A DNA stretch of 64,000 bases from Enterobacter cloacae (GTDB taxonomy: Bacteria > Pseudomonadota > Gammaproteobacteria > Enterobacterales > Enterobacteriaceae): contig AP022133.1 in the NCBI GenBank assembly GCA_014169315.1, positions 434,001 to 498,000 of the forward strand, written 5' to 3'. The notes below the pieces were generated by a model. That model had not been told where the DNA came from, made no database searches, and saw nothing but the letters and a program-made list of their open reading frames with translations. Positions 45,155 to 55,515 of this stretch are shown here, piece by piece. The translations under genes and the position numbers were made by a program. Every line of letters begins with the position of its first letter. Within the stretch, counting starts at the first letter, position 1.

Positions 45155-46066
45155 TCAGTTACGAATCAACGTGCCTTTCTCGCCCGCCAGGATCTCTGCT
45201 CCATCGGCCAGCGCGCCGATCCCGGCAATGCCGTGACAGGCTTCAACAAACTCGCGGCAGGCGGCCACTTTCGGCCCCATCGAACCGGCGTCGAATTGCA
45301 TGCCTTTGAGCAGTTCCGGTGTCACCTGTGCCAGCGGGCGCTGCGTCGGTTTACCCCAGTCGAGATACACCGCATCGGCATCGGTCAGGATCAGCAGGGC
45401 ATCGGCCTCGATCTGACGCGCCAGCAGTGCGGCAGAGAGGTCTTTGTCGATCACCGCCTCGATGCCGTGATAGCCCCTGGCGTTTTCCACCACCGGCACG
45501 CCGCCACCGCCGTTGCAAATCACCAGGTGATCGCGCTGGATCAGCGCCGAGATGGCGTCGCTCTCGACGATGCGTTTCGGCTGAGGGGAGGGCACCACGC
45601 GGCGGAAGTAGCTACCGTCGGCCTTGAATACCCAGCCTTTTTCCGCCTGTAGCGTTTTCGCCTGCGCTTCGTTGTAAACCGGGCCGATGTACTTGGTTGG
45701 GTTGGTAAAGGCCGGGTCGCTGGCATCCACTTCCACCTGGGTGAGCAGTACGCTGACCTCACGCTGGGGAAGGATATTTTTCAGCGCCTGCTGGAGCATG
45801 TAGCCGATCATTCCCTGGCTTTCGGCTCCGAGGATGTCGAGCGGGTAAGGCGTCACTTTGTCGTAAGCACTGTTTTGCAGCGCCAGCAGCCCGACCTGCG
45901 GCCCGTTGCCGTGAACCAGCACCACGCGCCACTGTTCCGTCAGCCCGGCGATGGTGCGAGCCGCCAGCTCGATATTCTGGCGCTGGATCTCCGCTTCCAG
46001 CGGTTCGCCGCGTTTGAGCAGGGCGTTGCCGCCGAGGGCCACAACCAGAGTGGGTTTTCTTTCCAT
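45155..46066 (-). CDS. arcC: Carbamate kinase
   Basis: Transfers phosphate from carbamoyl phosphate to ADP, the ATP-yielding step of the arginine deiminase pathway. It is 303 residues, with the N-terminal LGGNALLKRG and the nucleotide-binding stretch ICNGGGGVPV. It is 10 bases after arcA. Confidence 0.95.
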   Translation of the reverse strand: MERKPTLVVALGGNALLKRGEPLEAEIQRQNIELAARTIAGLTEQWRVVLVHGNGPQVGLLALQNSAYDKVTPYPLDILGAESQGMIGYMLQQALKNILPQREVSVLLTQVEVDASDPAFTNPTKYIGPVYNEAQAKTLQAEKGWVFKADGSYFRRVVPSPQPKRIVESDAISALIQRDHLVICNGGGGVPVVENARGYHGIEAVIDKDLSAALLARQIEADALLILTDADAVYLDWGKPTQRPLAQVTPELLKGMQFDAGSMGPKVAACREFVEACHGIAGIGALADGAEILAGEKGTLIRN

Positions 46067-46076
46067 GATGACTCCT

Positions 46077-47297
46077 TTAAATTCCGTCGCGTTCCAGTGG
46101 GCAGCTCATGCAGCGCGCGCCGCCGCGACCGCGACCCAGCTCGTCACCCGGGATCGGCAGCACGGTAATGCCTGCTTTGTCGTACTTCTCGTTCGTCCAG
46201 ACGTTGCGCTCGTAACCAATCACCACGCCCGGGCGGATGGTCAGCACGTTGTTGGCGTCGTTCCACTGCTCACGCTCAGCTTCAAAGGCATCGCCACCGG
46301 TGGTGATCAGGCGTACCTGGTTAATGCCGAGGGCTTTTTCGATGGCGTGTAGCAGGTCGGTTTCCTGCGTGCGCAGCAGGCCGCCGCGTCCGTCCGGAGT
46401 GAGCGTCCAGCACTGGGCGTCTTTACGCACCACTTCCGGGTAAACGGAGAAGGTATCCACGTCGATGTGGGTCATGACGGTGTCGAGGTGCATGCAGGAG
46501 CGGTGTTTTGGCAGTTCAACGGCGATCACGCGTTCGGCCTGGCGATGTTTGAACAAACTGTTGGCGAGGAACTCCACGCCCTGCGGGGTGGTGCGCTCGG
46601 ACATGCCGATTAATACTGCCCCACGGCCAATCACTAATACGTCACCCCCTTCTAATGTCGCGTGGTCGTAATTAATGTTTTCATCACCGAAATATTTAAT
46701 AAAATCGCCATCGGCAAATGCCGGATGCCAGCGGTATATTGCGCGCAGGTTATTGGTTTCACGCTGACGTGCCGGTTTAGCCATTGGGTTAATGGATACA
46801 CCGTTATAAATCCAGCAGGAGGTATCGCGGGTAAATAAATGGTTAGGCAACGGCTTCATAATAAAATCATTTGCCGTGTGGGTATCCACCACCATATTTT
46901 TAATGGCTGCCGGAATTTCACCGTAGGTTAACCCGCCGCTTAACCGACGCGCCAGTTCGCGGTGTGGCATATCTGCCAGCCAGCCCCGCACGTCACCCGC
47001 GAAGGTTGGCCCCAGGCGATAGTCAGAGATTTGCGTTTCCAGCAGCCAGGCTTTTGCTGCAGCAATATCAAGCGTTTGGGTAAGTAGATCGGTTAACAGC
47101 AGGACTTCCACACCCTGCTCACGCAGCGTGTTTGCGAAAATATCATGCTCTTCACCCGCCCGTTCAACCGAGAGCACATCATCAAATAACAGTTCCTGAC
47201 AGTTCGATGGTGTTAAACGTTTCAGACTTAAATTTGGGCGATGCAGCATAACGCTACGCAATTGACCAATTTCAGAACCGACGTAATGCTTTTCCAT
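46077..47297 (-). CDS. arcA: Arginine deiminase
   Basis: Converts arginine to citrulline and ammonia. It is 406 residues, with the catalytic Cys near the C-terminus in [10 protein letters not shown], the His/Glu pair in CMHLDTVMT and [10 protein letters not shown] regions, and N-terminal [15 protein letters not shown]. It is the first gene of arcA-arcC-arcB-permease-argR-like, all on the minus strand. Confidence 0.95.
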   Translation of the reverse strand: MEKHYVGSEIGQLRSVMLHRPNLSLKRLTPSNCQELLFDDVLSVERAGEEHDIFANTLREQGVEVLLLTDLLTQTLDIAAAKAWLLETQISDYRLGPTFAGDVRGWLADMPHRELARRLSGGLTYGEIPAAIKNMVVDTHTANDFIMKPLPNHLFTRDTSCWIYNGVSINPMAKPARQRETNNLRAIYRWHPAFADGDFIKYFGDENINYDHATLEGGDVLVIGRGAVLIGMSERTTPQGVEFLANSLFKHRQAERVIAVELPKHRSCMHLDTVMTHIDVDTFSVYPEVVRKDAQCWTLTPDGRGGLLRTQETDLLHAIEKALGINQVRLITTGGDAFEAEREQWNDANNVLTIRPGVVIGYERNVWTNEKYDKAGITVLPIPGDELGRGRGGARCMSCPLERDGI

Positions 47298-48423
<1,126 letters not shown>

Positions 48424-48441
48424 AACGGGCTTGTTCCCACT

Positions 48442-48597
48442 CCCCGTGCAAGGCAAAAGCAAAAACGACAACTCTGTTGTCGTTTTTTAATGTTTACTCC
48501 CTCTCCCCGTGCAAGGCAAAAGCAAAAATGACAACTTTGTTGTCGTTTTTTAATGTTTACTCCCTCTCCCCGTGGGAGAGGGCTGGGGTGAGGGCAC
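48442..48597 (+). repeat. Two tandem 63-bp units with terminator hairpins, ending in palindromic repeat copy 6
   Basis: CCCCGTGCAAGGCAAAAGC starts units at 48442 and 48505. Each carries a hairpin, first ACGACAACTCTGTTGTCGT then ATGACAACTTTGTTGTCGT, followed by TTTTT, and ends ACTCCCTCT. The third start merges with CCCCGTGGGAGAGGGCTGG, a half copy of the CCCTCACCC-type repeat. It lies between yjgK and argI (convergent), so each hairpin can end transcription from yjgK. Confidence 0.88.
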
Positions 48598-48611
48598 CAG
48601 ACCGCAGAGGA

Positions 48612-49616
48612 TCACTCCCCAAGCGTCGCGACCATCACCGCCTTAATGGTGTGCATCCGGTTTTCCGCCTGGTCAAACACAATGCTTGCCGCCGACTCAA
48701 ACACCTCGTCCGTCACTTCCATTCCGCCGTGCAGATCGAACTCTTTCGCCATCTGCTTGCCGAGCGTGGTCTGGTCGTCATGGAAGGCCGGCAGACAGTG
48801 CAGGAACTTCACGCCCGGGTTGCCGGTCAGCGCCATCATCTGGCTGTTCACCTGATAGCCGCGCAGCAAAGCGATACGTTCCACCCACTTCTCTTTCGCC
48901 TCGCCCATCGATACCCACACGTCGGTATAGATGAAGTCCGCCCCTTTCACGCCAGCCGCCACATCTTCCGTCAGGGTGATCTTACCGCCATTCTTCTCTG
49001 CCAGTGCGCTGCACTCGGCCACCAGGCTCTCTTCCGGCCAGCAGGCCTTTGGTGCCACCAGACGCAGGTCCAGCCCGGTTAATGCCGCCGCTTCGAGCAT
49101 TGAGTTGCCCATGTTATTGCGCGCATCGCCTGCGTAGACCAGCGTCATCTCGTTAAATGCTTTGCCCGGCAGGTGCTCCTGCATGGTCAGCAGATCTGCC
49201 AACAGCTGCGTCGGGTGGAACTCGTTGGTCAGCCCGTTCCAGACCGGTACGCCCGCATACTGCGCCAGCGTTTCGACCACTTCCTGACCGTGGCCGCGAT
49301 ACTGAATGCCGTCGTACATACGGCCCAGCACGCGAGCGGTGTCTTTAATTGACTCTTTATGCCCAATCTGGCTGCCGCTCGGCCCTAAATACGTGACGCG
49401 TGCGCCCTGGTCAAATGCGGCAACTTCGAAAGAGCATCGTGTACGGGTTGAGTCTTTTTCGAAGATGAGCGCGATGTTTTTACCAGTAAGCTTTTGTACT
49501 TCCTTGCCATTTTTTTTATCCGCTTTGAGTTGTGCGGCAAGGGTCAGCAGAGAGGTGAACTGTGCAGGCGTAAAATCGAGCAATTTCAGAAAGTGTTTCT
49601 TATACAGATCAGACAT
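48612..49616 (-). CDS. argI: Anabolic ornithine carbamoyltransferase
   Basis: Makes citrulline from ornithine and carbamoyl phosphate in arginine synthesis. It is 334 residues, with [12 protein letters not shown] and HCLPAFHDD. The ATG at 49616 is preceded by GAGGATAAA. Two perfect-spacing ARG boxes upstream mark it as the ArgR-repressed, anabolic enzyme, unlike arcB. Confidence 0.95.
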   Translation of the reverse strand: MSDLYKKHFLKLLDFTPAQFTSLLTLAAQLKADKKNGKEVQKLTGKNIALIFEKDSTRTRCSFEVAAFDQGARVTYLGPSGSQIGHKESIKDTARVLGRMYDGIQYRGHGQEVVETLAQYAGVPVWNGLTNEFHPTQLLADLLTMQEHLPGKAFNEMTLVYAGDARNNMGNSMLEAAALTGLDLRLVAPKACWPEESLVAECSALAEKNGGKITLTEDVAAGVKGADFIYTDVWVSMGEAKEKWVERIALLRGYQVNSQMMALTGNPGVKFLHCLPAFHDDQTTLGKQMAKEFDLHGGMEVTDEVFESAASIVFDQAENRMHTIKAVMVATLGE

Positions 49617-49643
49617 TTTATCCTCACATGGCAAACGCCACTA

Positions 49644-49682
49644 ATTGAATTAAAATTCACTTTATATGTATGAATATTCATT
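49644..49682 (-). promoter_or_regulatory. Paired ARG boxes of argI
   Basis: ATTGAATTAAAATTCACT (49644-49661) matches the 18-base ARG box fully, and TATGTATGAATATTCATT (49665-49682) matches at all but one key base. They are 3 bases apart, the standard ArgR hexamer arrangement. Confidence 0.9.
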
Positions 49683-49780
49683 TGCAACCCTGTTTAACAA
49701 ATCTTTCTTACAAAGGTGGAGGCAAACACGTCCGTGTGTGAAAATAGAAGTATCTGCCGCACTTTAAAGAGGAATGAGCC

Positions 49781-50203
49781 ATGGCAAACCCGGAACACCT
49801 GGAAGAGCAACGCGAAGAGACGCGTCTGATTATTGAAGAACTGCTGGAAGACGGTAGCGATCCGGACGCGCTGTACACCATCGAGCACCATTTCTCTGCC
49901 GACGATTTCGATGCGCTGGAAAAACTGGCGGTTGAAGCCTTCAAACTGGGTTATGAAGTGACTGAGCCGGAAGAGCTGGAAGTGGAAGAGGGCGACACCG
50001 TCATCTGCTGCGACATCCTGAGCGAAGGCGCGCTGAAAGCGGAGCTTATCGACGCACAGGTTGAACAGCTGATGAACCTGGCCGAGAAGTTTGACGTGGA
50101 GTACGACGGCTGGGGAACCTACTTCGAAGATCCGAACGGTGAAGACGGCGACGAAGACGACGAAGATTACGTCGATGAAGACGACGATGGCGTGCGTCAC
50201 TAA
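49781..50203 (+). CDS. rraB: Ribonuclease E inhibitor RraB
   Basis: A 140-residue acidic protein that binds the RNase E C-terminal scaffold and lowers its activity on some mRNAs. The very acidic tail ([14 protein letters not shown]) is as in E. coli RraB. AAGAGGA precedes the start. A terminator separates it from miaE. Confidence 0.95.
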   Translation: MANPEHLEEQREETRLIIEELLEDGSDPDALYTIEHHFSADDFDALEKLAVEAFKLGYEVTEPEELEVEEGDTVICCDILSEGALKAELIDAQVEQLMNLAEKFDVEYDGWGTYFEDPNGEDGDEDDEDYVDEDDDGVRH

Positions 50204-50212
50204 GCGTTTCAG

Positions 50213-50237
50213 GCGGTGGCATTTGCCACCGCTTTTT
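50213..50237 (+). terminator. Terminator of rraB
   Basis: GCGGTGGC (50213-50220) and GCCACCGC (50225-50232) form an 8-bp stem with an ATTT loop and TTTTT after it. Confidence 0.85.
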
Positions 50238-50249
50238 CAAGGTTAAAAA

Positions 50250-51008
50250 ATGGATTACCCGCAGATTCTCGCCCCCGTACTCAACTTCCTCCAGTGCCCA
50301 ACCCCGCAAGCATGGATTGATAAAGCCCGCGACCCGGCTAACCTGCCGCTGCTGCTCACCGACCATATGGTGTGCGAGCTGAAGGCTGCACAGACCGCGC
50401 TGCTGCTGGTGCGCAAATACGTCGCCGATGAAAGCGGAGCCGACGCGCTGCTCGACTGGCTCAAACCTTACGAAGCCTTTACCTTCCGCGAAGGCCCGGA
50501 GCCGGATTTTGTGGCCCTGCATAAGCAGATTGGCAAAAGCGTGATGCCCAAAACCGACGACCCGTGGGGCCAGGCACTGATCGACAGCATGGTGTTGCTG
50601 ATAAAAGAAGAGCTGCACCACTTCTGGCAGGTGCGCGAGGCGATGCTGGCGCGCAACATTCCGTATGTGAAAATCACCGCCAGCCGCTACGCCAAAGGGA
50701 TGCTGAAAGAAGTGCGTACCCACGAACCGCTGACGCTGATCGACAAGCTTATCTGCGGTGCGTACATTGAAGCCCGCTCCTGCGAACGCTTCGCCGCGCT
50801 GGCCCCGTTCCTGGACGACGAGTTGCAGAAGTTCTATCTCTCGCTGCTGCGCTCGGAAGCACGGCATTACCAGGACTATCTGACGCTTGCCCAACGGGTG
50901 AGTGACAACGATATCTCCCCCCGAATAAAGCTTTTTGGTGAAATTGAAGCCACACTTATCTCGACACCGGATAACGCGTTTCGCTTCCATAGCGGCGTGC
51001 CGGTGTAA
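50250..51008 (+). CDS. miaE: tRNA-(ms2io6A)-hydroxylase
   Basis: A 252-residue di-iron enzyme that hydroxylates ms2i6A37 of tRNAs reading U-starting codons to ms2io6A37. The helical-bundle ligands are in EELHHFWQVREAM and ARSCERFAALAP and RSEARHYQDYL (Glu-x2-His type). It is present in Salmonella, absent in E. coli K-12. Confidence 0.94.
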   Translation: MDYPQILAPVLNFLQCPTPQAWIDKARDPANLPLLLTDHMVCELKAAQTALLLVRKYVADESGADALLDWLKPYEAFTFREGPEPDFVALHKQIGKSVMPKTDDPWGQALIDSMVLLIKEELHHFWQVREAMLARNIPYVKITASRYAKGMLKEVRTHEPLTLIDKLICGAYIEARSCERFAALAPFLDDELQKFYLSLLRSEARHYQDYLTLAQRVSDNDISPRIKLFGEIEATLISTPDNAFRFHSGVPV

Positions 51009-51038
51009 ACCGACACATCAACAGGATGCGATATCGAG

Positions 51039-51770
51039 ATGAGAAGAACGTGGATGCGTATTGCCGTGGTGGCTATTGTGGCCGCCGCCGTGGCGTTCTG
51101 GGTCTATTTTGACAAGCAACGGTTGCAGCAAGACCCTGAGCAACAGCTTGATACTACCCTCAATGCGATGCCCGCCTGGCAGGTGCTGAAAGAGCAGGAA
51201 CCCGCGTTACAGAAACGCATCCGCGACCAGATCCTCACTATGCAGAAAGCGGGTGAGTCTGAGCAGCACATCATCGACGTGATCCAGCCGCAGATCCTGA
51301 ACCTGCAGATGTCGCGCCTGCAATACGCCCCGGACGCCAGCGTGGTGGAGTATATGAAGGCCAACATGGAGCAGACCGCTGCTATCCAGAAGGTGAGTGA
51401 CGACGCCTGTTTTCGCTTCCTCTACCCGGCGGTGAAGGGGGGCGTTAACCCAATGCGCGTGCTGGATAAACCGATGATGCAGCGCCGTATGCAGGCCGAT
51501 GCCGACATGATGCGCTCGGCCTACGGCAAAGATCGCCACACCGTGACCCCGGCAGAACGTGAAGCCGCCGCGACCGATGTCCGCCCGATAATGAAAGCGC
51601 TGGCCGACAAATACGGCGAGGATATTCAGCTGCTGCAGATGCCAGAGAAGGCGGTGGGCAAAGAGAAGCTTTCCTGCGATATGGTGCAGGAGATGTGGGC
51701 GAAGGTGCTGAAGCTGCCAGAGAAGCAGGCCGCGGGGGTGATTCGGCTGGCGGTTTCAGAGCTGGACTGA
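51039..51770 (+). CDS. Conserved protein of unknown function, membrane-anchored
   Basis: A 243-residue protein with an N-terminal signal-anchor helix (MRIAVVAIVAAAVAFWVYF) and a mainly helical exported domain with many Met and Gln. Three Cys-free stretches are broken only by SDDACFRF and KLSCDM, so a disulfide is possible. No family function is recognised. It lies 30 bases after miaE and may be cotranscribed with it. Confidence 0.8.
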   Translation: MRRTWMRIAVVAIVAAAVAFWVYFDKQRLQQDPEQQLDTTLNAMPAWQVLKEQEPALQKRIRDQILTMQKAGESEQHIIDVIQPQILNLQMSRLQYAPDASVVEYMKANMEQTAAIQKVSDDACFRFLYPAVKGGVNPMRVLDKPMMQRRMQADADMMRSAYGKDRHTVTPAEREAAATDVRPIMKALADKYGEDIQLLQMPEKAVGKEKLSCDMVQEMWAKVLKLPEKQAAGVIRLAVSELD

Positions 51771-51875
51771 GGGTTGCGCTGGTTTTTTCGACACTTAGCG
51801 CGGGTTTGGTGTGTCGTCGCTTGCATGGCGGCGCGCGACAGGTATAATCCACAACGTTTCCGCATCCCCTTCAGT

Positions 51876-51960
51876 GCCGAAGTGGCGAAATCGGTAGACG
51901 CAGTTGATTCAAAATCAACCGTAGAAATACGTGCCGGTTCGAGTCCGGCCTTCGGCACCA
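51876..51960 (+). tRNA. leuX: tRNA-Leu (anticodon CAA)
   Basis: An 85-base tRNA starting GCCGAAGTGG and ending CGGCACCA with CCA encoded. The anticodon loop TTCAAAA gives CAA, and the long variable arm of a class II tRNA is present. A promoter TTGCAT-16-TATAAT (51821-51848) precedes it. Its 3' end is the integration site of the satellite that follows; leuX is a well-known island target. Confidence 0.97.
51941..51954 (+). other. attL, satellite left attachment core
   Basis: GAGTCCGGCCTTCG in the T-arm and acceptor end of leuX is repeated exactly at 62505-62518. One mismatch lies just outside it and TT precedes that on both sides. Confidence 0.85.
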
Positions 51961-52071
51961 TTAGTACTTCCAAGACCATCCGAGAAAGTCCAATTATCCC
52001 TTAAAAATCAATGCTTACAGCGATTTTTACGTCCTGAGTCGTCCGAGGTTGTCCGTTGAAATCCGGATGTC

Positions 52072-52125
52072 ATTGGGGGCATAATTGGGGGCATCTTAAC
52101 TTCGATTAGAAATGTGCCCCCAAAT
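52072..52125. promoter_or_regulatory. Integrase arm-type repeats, left side
   Basis: ATTGGGGGCAT occurs at 52072-52082 and 52084-52094, 12 bases apart, and an inverted copy (TGTGCCCCCAAAT, 52113-52125) covers the int start. TGGGGGCAC and AGGGGGCAC at 62429-62437 and 62441-62449 on the right side also have a 12-base period. Their placement at both ends suits integrase arm binding, and the inverted one may let Int repress its own gene. Confidence 0.6.
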
Positions 52126-53383
52126 GAAGCTCAACGCCAGACAGGTCGAGACCGCAAAGCCAAAAGACAAAACCTATAAAATGGCCGATGGCGGCGGTTT
52201 GTATCTCGAGGTTTCGGCCAAGGGTTCTAAATACTGGCGTATGAAATACAGACGCCCCTCAGACAAAAAAGAGGATCGCCTCGCTTTTGGTGTTTGGCCT
52301 ACTGTGACGCTTGCTCAGGCAAGAGCAAAGCGCGATGAAGCTAAAAAACTGTTAGTGCAGGGCATTGATCCAAAAGCCGAACAGAAAGAAGCTCTGGCCG
52401 AGAATTCGGGGGCTTATACTTTCGAAACCATTGCCCGTGAATGGCATGAAAGTAACAAGCGCTGGAGTGAAGACCATCGATCGCGCGTTCTTCGCTACCT
52501 TGAGCTTTATATCTTCCCTCATATCGGTTCGTCCGACATTCGCCAGCTCAAAACCAGCCACCTGTTAGCCCCGATTAAAAAAGTTGATGCCAGTGGTAAG
52601 CATGACGTTGCTCAGCGTCTTCAGCAACGTGTCACGGCTATTATGCGTTATGCAGTACAGAACGATTACATCGACTCAAACCCAGCCAGTGATATGGCCG
52701 GTGCGCTATCGACAACCAAAGCGCGACATTACCCCGCTTTACCCTCCAGCCGGTTCCCAGAGTTTCTTACTCGTCTTGCTGCATATCGTGGCCGGGTAAT
52801 GACACGGATCGCGGTTGAGCTTTCCTTACTGACTTTTGTGCGCTCCAGTGAGTTACGTTTCGCGCGTTGGGATGAATTCGACTTTGATAAATCTCTTTGG
52901 CGTATACCTGCAAAACGAGAAGAAATTAAAGGTGTGCGTTACTCGTATCGTGGCATGAAGATGAAAGAGGAGCATATTGTTCCTCTCAGTCGACAGGCGA
53001 TGTTTTTGTTAGAGCAGCTTAAGCAGATTAGTGGTGGTCAAGAGCTGCTTTTCCCCGGTGATCATGACGCAACTAAGGTTATGAGTGAAAACACAGTAAA
53101 TAGCGCATTGCGTGCTATGGGATATGATACGAAAACGGAAGTTTGCGGGCACGGCTTTAGAACAATGGCGCGTGGTGCAATGGGGGAGTCAGGGCTATGG
53201 AGCGATGATGCGATAGAAAGGCAGTTGAGCCATACAGAGCGTAATAATGTGCGAGCGGCATACATACATACTTCTGAGCATTTGGATGAGCGACGGTTAA
53301 TGGTGCAGTGGTGGGCTGACTATCTTGAGAAAAATATTAAAACCCCTATTACTCCTTATGAGTTTGGGAGGCTTAAGAAATAA
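52124..53383 (+). CDS. int: P4-family tyrosine integrase
   Basis: A 419-residue integrase (ATG at 52124; an ATG four codons earlier is possible) with an N-terminal DUF4102 arm-binding domain (KLNARQVETAKPKDK, ADGGGLYLEV), a core-binding domain and a catalytic domain. The Arg is in FVRSSELRF, His-x-x-Arg in GHGFRTMAR, and the Tyr in RAAYIHTSEH. It drives integration into leuX and excision with Vis. Confidence 0.96.
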   Translation: MKLNARQVETAKPKDKTYKMADGGGLYLEVSAKGSKYWRMKYRRPSDKKEDRLAFGVWPTVTLAQARAKRDEAKKLLVQGIDPKAEQKEALAENSGAYTFETIAREWHESNKRWSEDHRSRVLRYLELYIFPHIGSSDIRQLKTSHLLAPIKKVDASGKHDVAQRLQQRVTAIMRYAVQNDYIDSNPASDMAGALSTTKARHYPALPSSRFPEFLTRLAAYRGRVMTRIAVELSLLTFVRSSELRFARWDEFDFDKSLWRIPAKREEIKGVRYSYRGMKMKEEHIVPLSRQAMFLLEQLKQISGGQELLFPGDHDATKVMSENTVNSALRAMGYDTKTEVCGHGFRTMARGAMGESGLWSDDAIERQLSHTERNNVRAAYIHTSEHLDERRLMVQWWADYLEKNIKTPITPYEFGRLKK

Positions 53384-53463
53384 TATGCCTCAATTTAAAT
53401 TAAAAGACATCACCATCTTTAATAAATATATGAATTGGAAGATGTCTTTATGGGGTTTTTAAA

Positions 53464-55065
53464 TTAAATGTCATGGTTGAACATGATCTTTTTATTGACG
53501 GAGTTGAATACGTAAGAGTTTTCTGATATGCGTTTCTCACAAATAATTTCCATTGTGCCCTCTATGCTTTTGAATACATCATTAATATTTTTTCCTGAAA
53601 TCACTCTCTCTTGGGATAAACTATAGTTTTCTAATGAATATCCTTTTTTACTTTCCTTAGCAAGCCCGCGTGCTGAACAGATAAATGATAAGGCTATTGA
53701 TTCAAAAGATAAGGATATAGCAAAAACAATACACATGCTTTTATGTAGATCAATGTCTAGACTATTACTTTCTGTTTCTATGTTGATGCTGGGGGTTTCA
53801 TTATCATTGGCTGAGTTTTTATTTAGTAGGTTATAAATGCCTATTATATTACCAGCATTTCGTCTCAAAGAGTTCATACTTAATTTTATTTTTGATTCCA
53901 GTCTATTTTTAGTTGCTAAGTGAATTAAATTGTCTATAGACAAAATTGAAAGGCGTAAGTCATCGTTATTGCTATTTTTTTCTTTAGTGTTATTGCCAAT
54001 TTTAAAAGGGATGGAAACGCCGTCCTCTTTTTTTAGATGAAATGAGATTGGATCTTTATCAATAAATAAAAACTTCATGAGAAGAAATAGATCTCGCATT
54101 TCAAATAAATCAATGACCTTTTCCGCTCCAAGGAATGTAATTTTCGTTTCTGAGTTATCATTGTTGAACAACATATCAATGTTGTCACATTTTGCACGGA
54201 GGATAGGTGTTTTGGGTGAAGTTTTTGCTAATGGGGCGAAATAATATTCACAGGGAAATGAAACTGATTCATCAGCGCTTTCGAAAACAACCTCACCAGT
54301 AGTTGTCGGTTGAATGTTCAAAAACTCTATGGTTGCTTTTTCTTGTGTTAATTCTTCTTGGGTTAATTTTATGTTGAACCTTTTACTCCATGAAATTATG
54401 TTCTTGATGTTTATTTTTTCAGGATAGCCAAGATATGCTCTCATTAATGATGTGTAATCATCGTTTGAATTTATTTCAAATTTCATTTCATAATTTGAAC
54501 TTTCATAGCCAAGGGTTTTTAATAAATAACCCTTTCTTTTTACATAGATGTTCATTCCATCTTTCACATATGATTCTATTTTTTCTTTTAATGCTTTTCC
54601 AGAAAAATCTTTGATTTCATCACTTGCACTATAAGTTATATTCATCGTTATGCGATTTAAAGGGAGGTTTTCACTCGCCTGATTTTCTCTTAATCGCTTT
54701 AGTATTTTAAAAATCAAGGCTTCGTCAGTGTGTATAAGATAAATATTATCTGGATTTATCTTTCCGTTATACTCTGCAATAAAAAAGAAGCATGGTAAGG
54801 TTGAATCGCAAAAGCGTTTCAAGTTTGATAGCTTAACTTGCACGGATTTGTTCGTATTGTCGCTGGACTTGACCTGCACCTTACACTCTATTGCTCTCTC
54901 ATCCTCATCGAGCAATGCATTTTTTATCTGCGTTAATGGAAAGTCTACGAAAAAATCCCATCCGGCATAATCATCTCCTTGAGATGTGCCGCATGATAAC
55001 CCAGCGTCGGCACATAGTTTTATAAAATCCCCTTGTCCTATGTTTCCAACTTTTCTATCGTTCAT
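53464..55065 (-). CDS. DUF4365 nuclease-like protein, candidate anti-phage gene (satellite cargo)
   Basis: A 533-residue protein from the ATG at 55065 (a TTG two codons earlier is possible). Residues 1-130 match the DUF4365 pattern, a restriction-endonuclease-like fold: Asp37 in YAGWDFFVDF, then Glu60 and Gln64-x-Lys66 in ECKVQVKSS, which is a PD-(D/E)xK arrangement. The remaining 400 residues have no motif I recognise, with a Lys/Asn/Ser-rich make-up and no membrane helix except a possible hydrophobic run near 445-465. The gene is clearly more AT-rich than the satellite genes around it, a sign of separate origin. It sits alone between int and psu, the interval that in P4-like satellites carries anti-phage systems. 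Function is inferred. Confidence 0.8.
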   Translation of the reverse strand: MNDRKVGNIGQGDFIKLCADAGLSCGTSQGDDYAGWDFFVDFPLTQIKNALLDEDERAIECKVQVKSSDNTNKSVQVKLSNLKRFCDSTLPCFFFIAEYNGKINPDNIYLIHTDEALIFKILKRLRENQASENLPLNRITMNITYSASDEIKDFSGKALKEKIESYVKDGMNIYVKRKGYLLKTLGYESSNYEMKFEINSNDDYTSLMRAYLGYPEKINIKNIISWSKRFNIKLTQEELTQEKATIEFLNIQPTTTGEVVFESADESVSFPCEYYFAPLAKTSPKTPILRAKCDNIDMLFNNDNSETKITFLGAEKVIDLFEMRDLFLLMKFLFIDKDPISFHLKKEDGVSIPFKIGNNTKEKNSNNDDLRLSILSIDNLIHLATKNRLESKIKLSMNSLRRNAGNIIGIYNLLNKNSANDNETPSINIETESNSLDIDLHKSMCIVFAISLSFESIALSFICSARGLAKESKKGYSLENYSLSQERVISGKNINDVFKSIEGTMEIICEKRISENSYVFNSVNKKIMFNHDI

Positions 55066-55310
55066 TAACAATCCCCTTTTTTATACATGTCACAAGCATT
55101 TAATATTAGTAATGCTATATCGAGATATGTTGTTATGTTTTAAATTGATTATACTCATTAGTTAGAAGCTTTCTATACTTTCTTAACATCGATAGGGTAG
55201 GTTACATTGCTGAACTCTAGATGGTCGAGTAAACAACCATTGACGAGTAAGTTGCCATTGGTTTAGCAGTCGTATGGCTAATATCAAGCTGCAAAAAAAA
55301 ATACCCCTGC
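55066..55310. other. AT-rich gap upstream of the cargo gene
   Basis: About 245 bases with no supported gene. It should hold the promoter of the DUF4365 gene. CCATTGACGAG and CCATTGGTTT are loosely repeated near 55232-55265. Confidence 0.4.
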
Positions 55311-55316
55311 ACTCTG

Positions 55317-55342
55317 GCGCGCAATGCTCTCCCCGCCCCGCC
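55317..55342 (-). other. cos-like packaging site
   Basis: Read on the minus strand this begins GGCGGGGCGGGGAGAGC and ends TTGCGCGC, differing at three of 26 positions from the P2/P4 cos as I recall it. CTCTGGCGCG (55312-55321) and CGCGCCAGAG (55393-55402) form a 10-base inverted repeat around it. It lies by psu, as in P4. Helper terminase would cut here. Confidence 0.72.
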
Positions 55343-55515
55343 TGCCCGCTTAATGGGTCGCTTTTAATGCAGGTGCATGGGCGACCTCAGGCCGCGCCAG
55401 AGCTGGCGCTGGCAGGGTGGGCGGGAGCGTGAAAACGCATGCAAAACCATGCACCTTATGCATGCATGGCTTAATTCGGGAAAAAGGGTGGGATTTACGG
55501 GGATTTTTTGACAGG

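Noticed and set aside
48442..48567. Possible CRISPR-like array
   Set aside because: Only two units, contiguous with no spacers, and each holds a terminator; no cas gene is near.
52072..52094. Short direct repeats as a possible second att core
   Set aside because: The exact 14-base tRNA-derived core is elsewhere; these are better explained as integrase arm sites.
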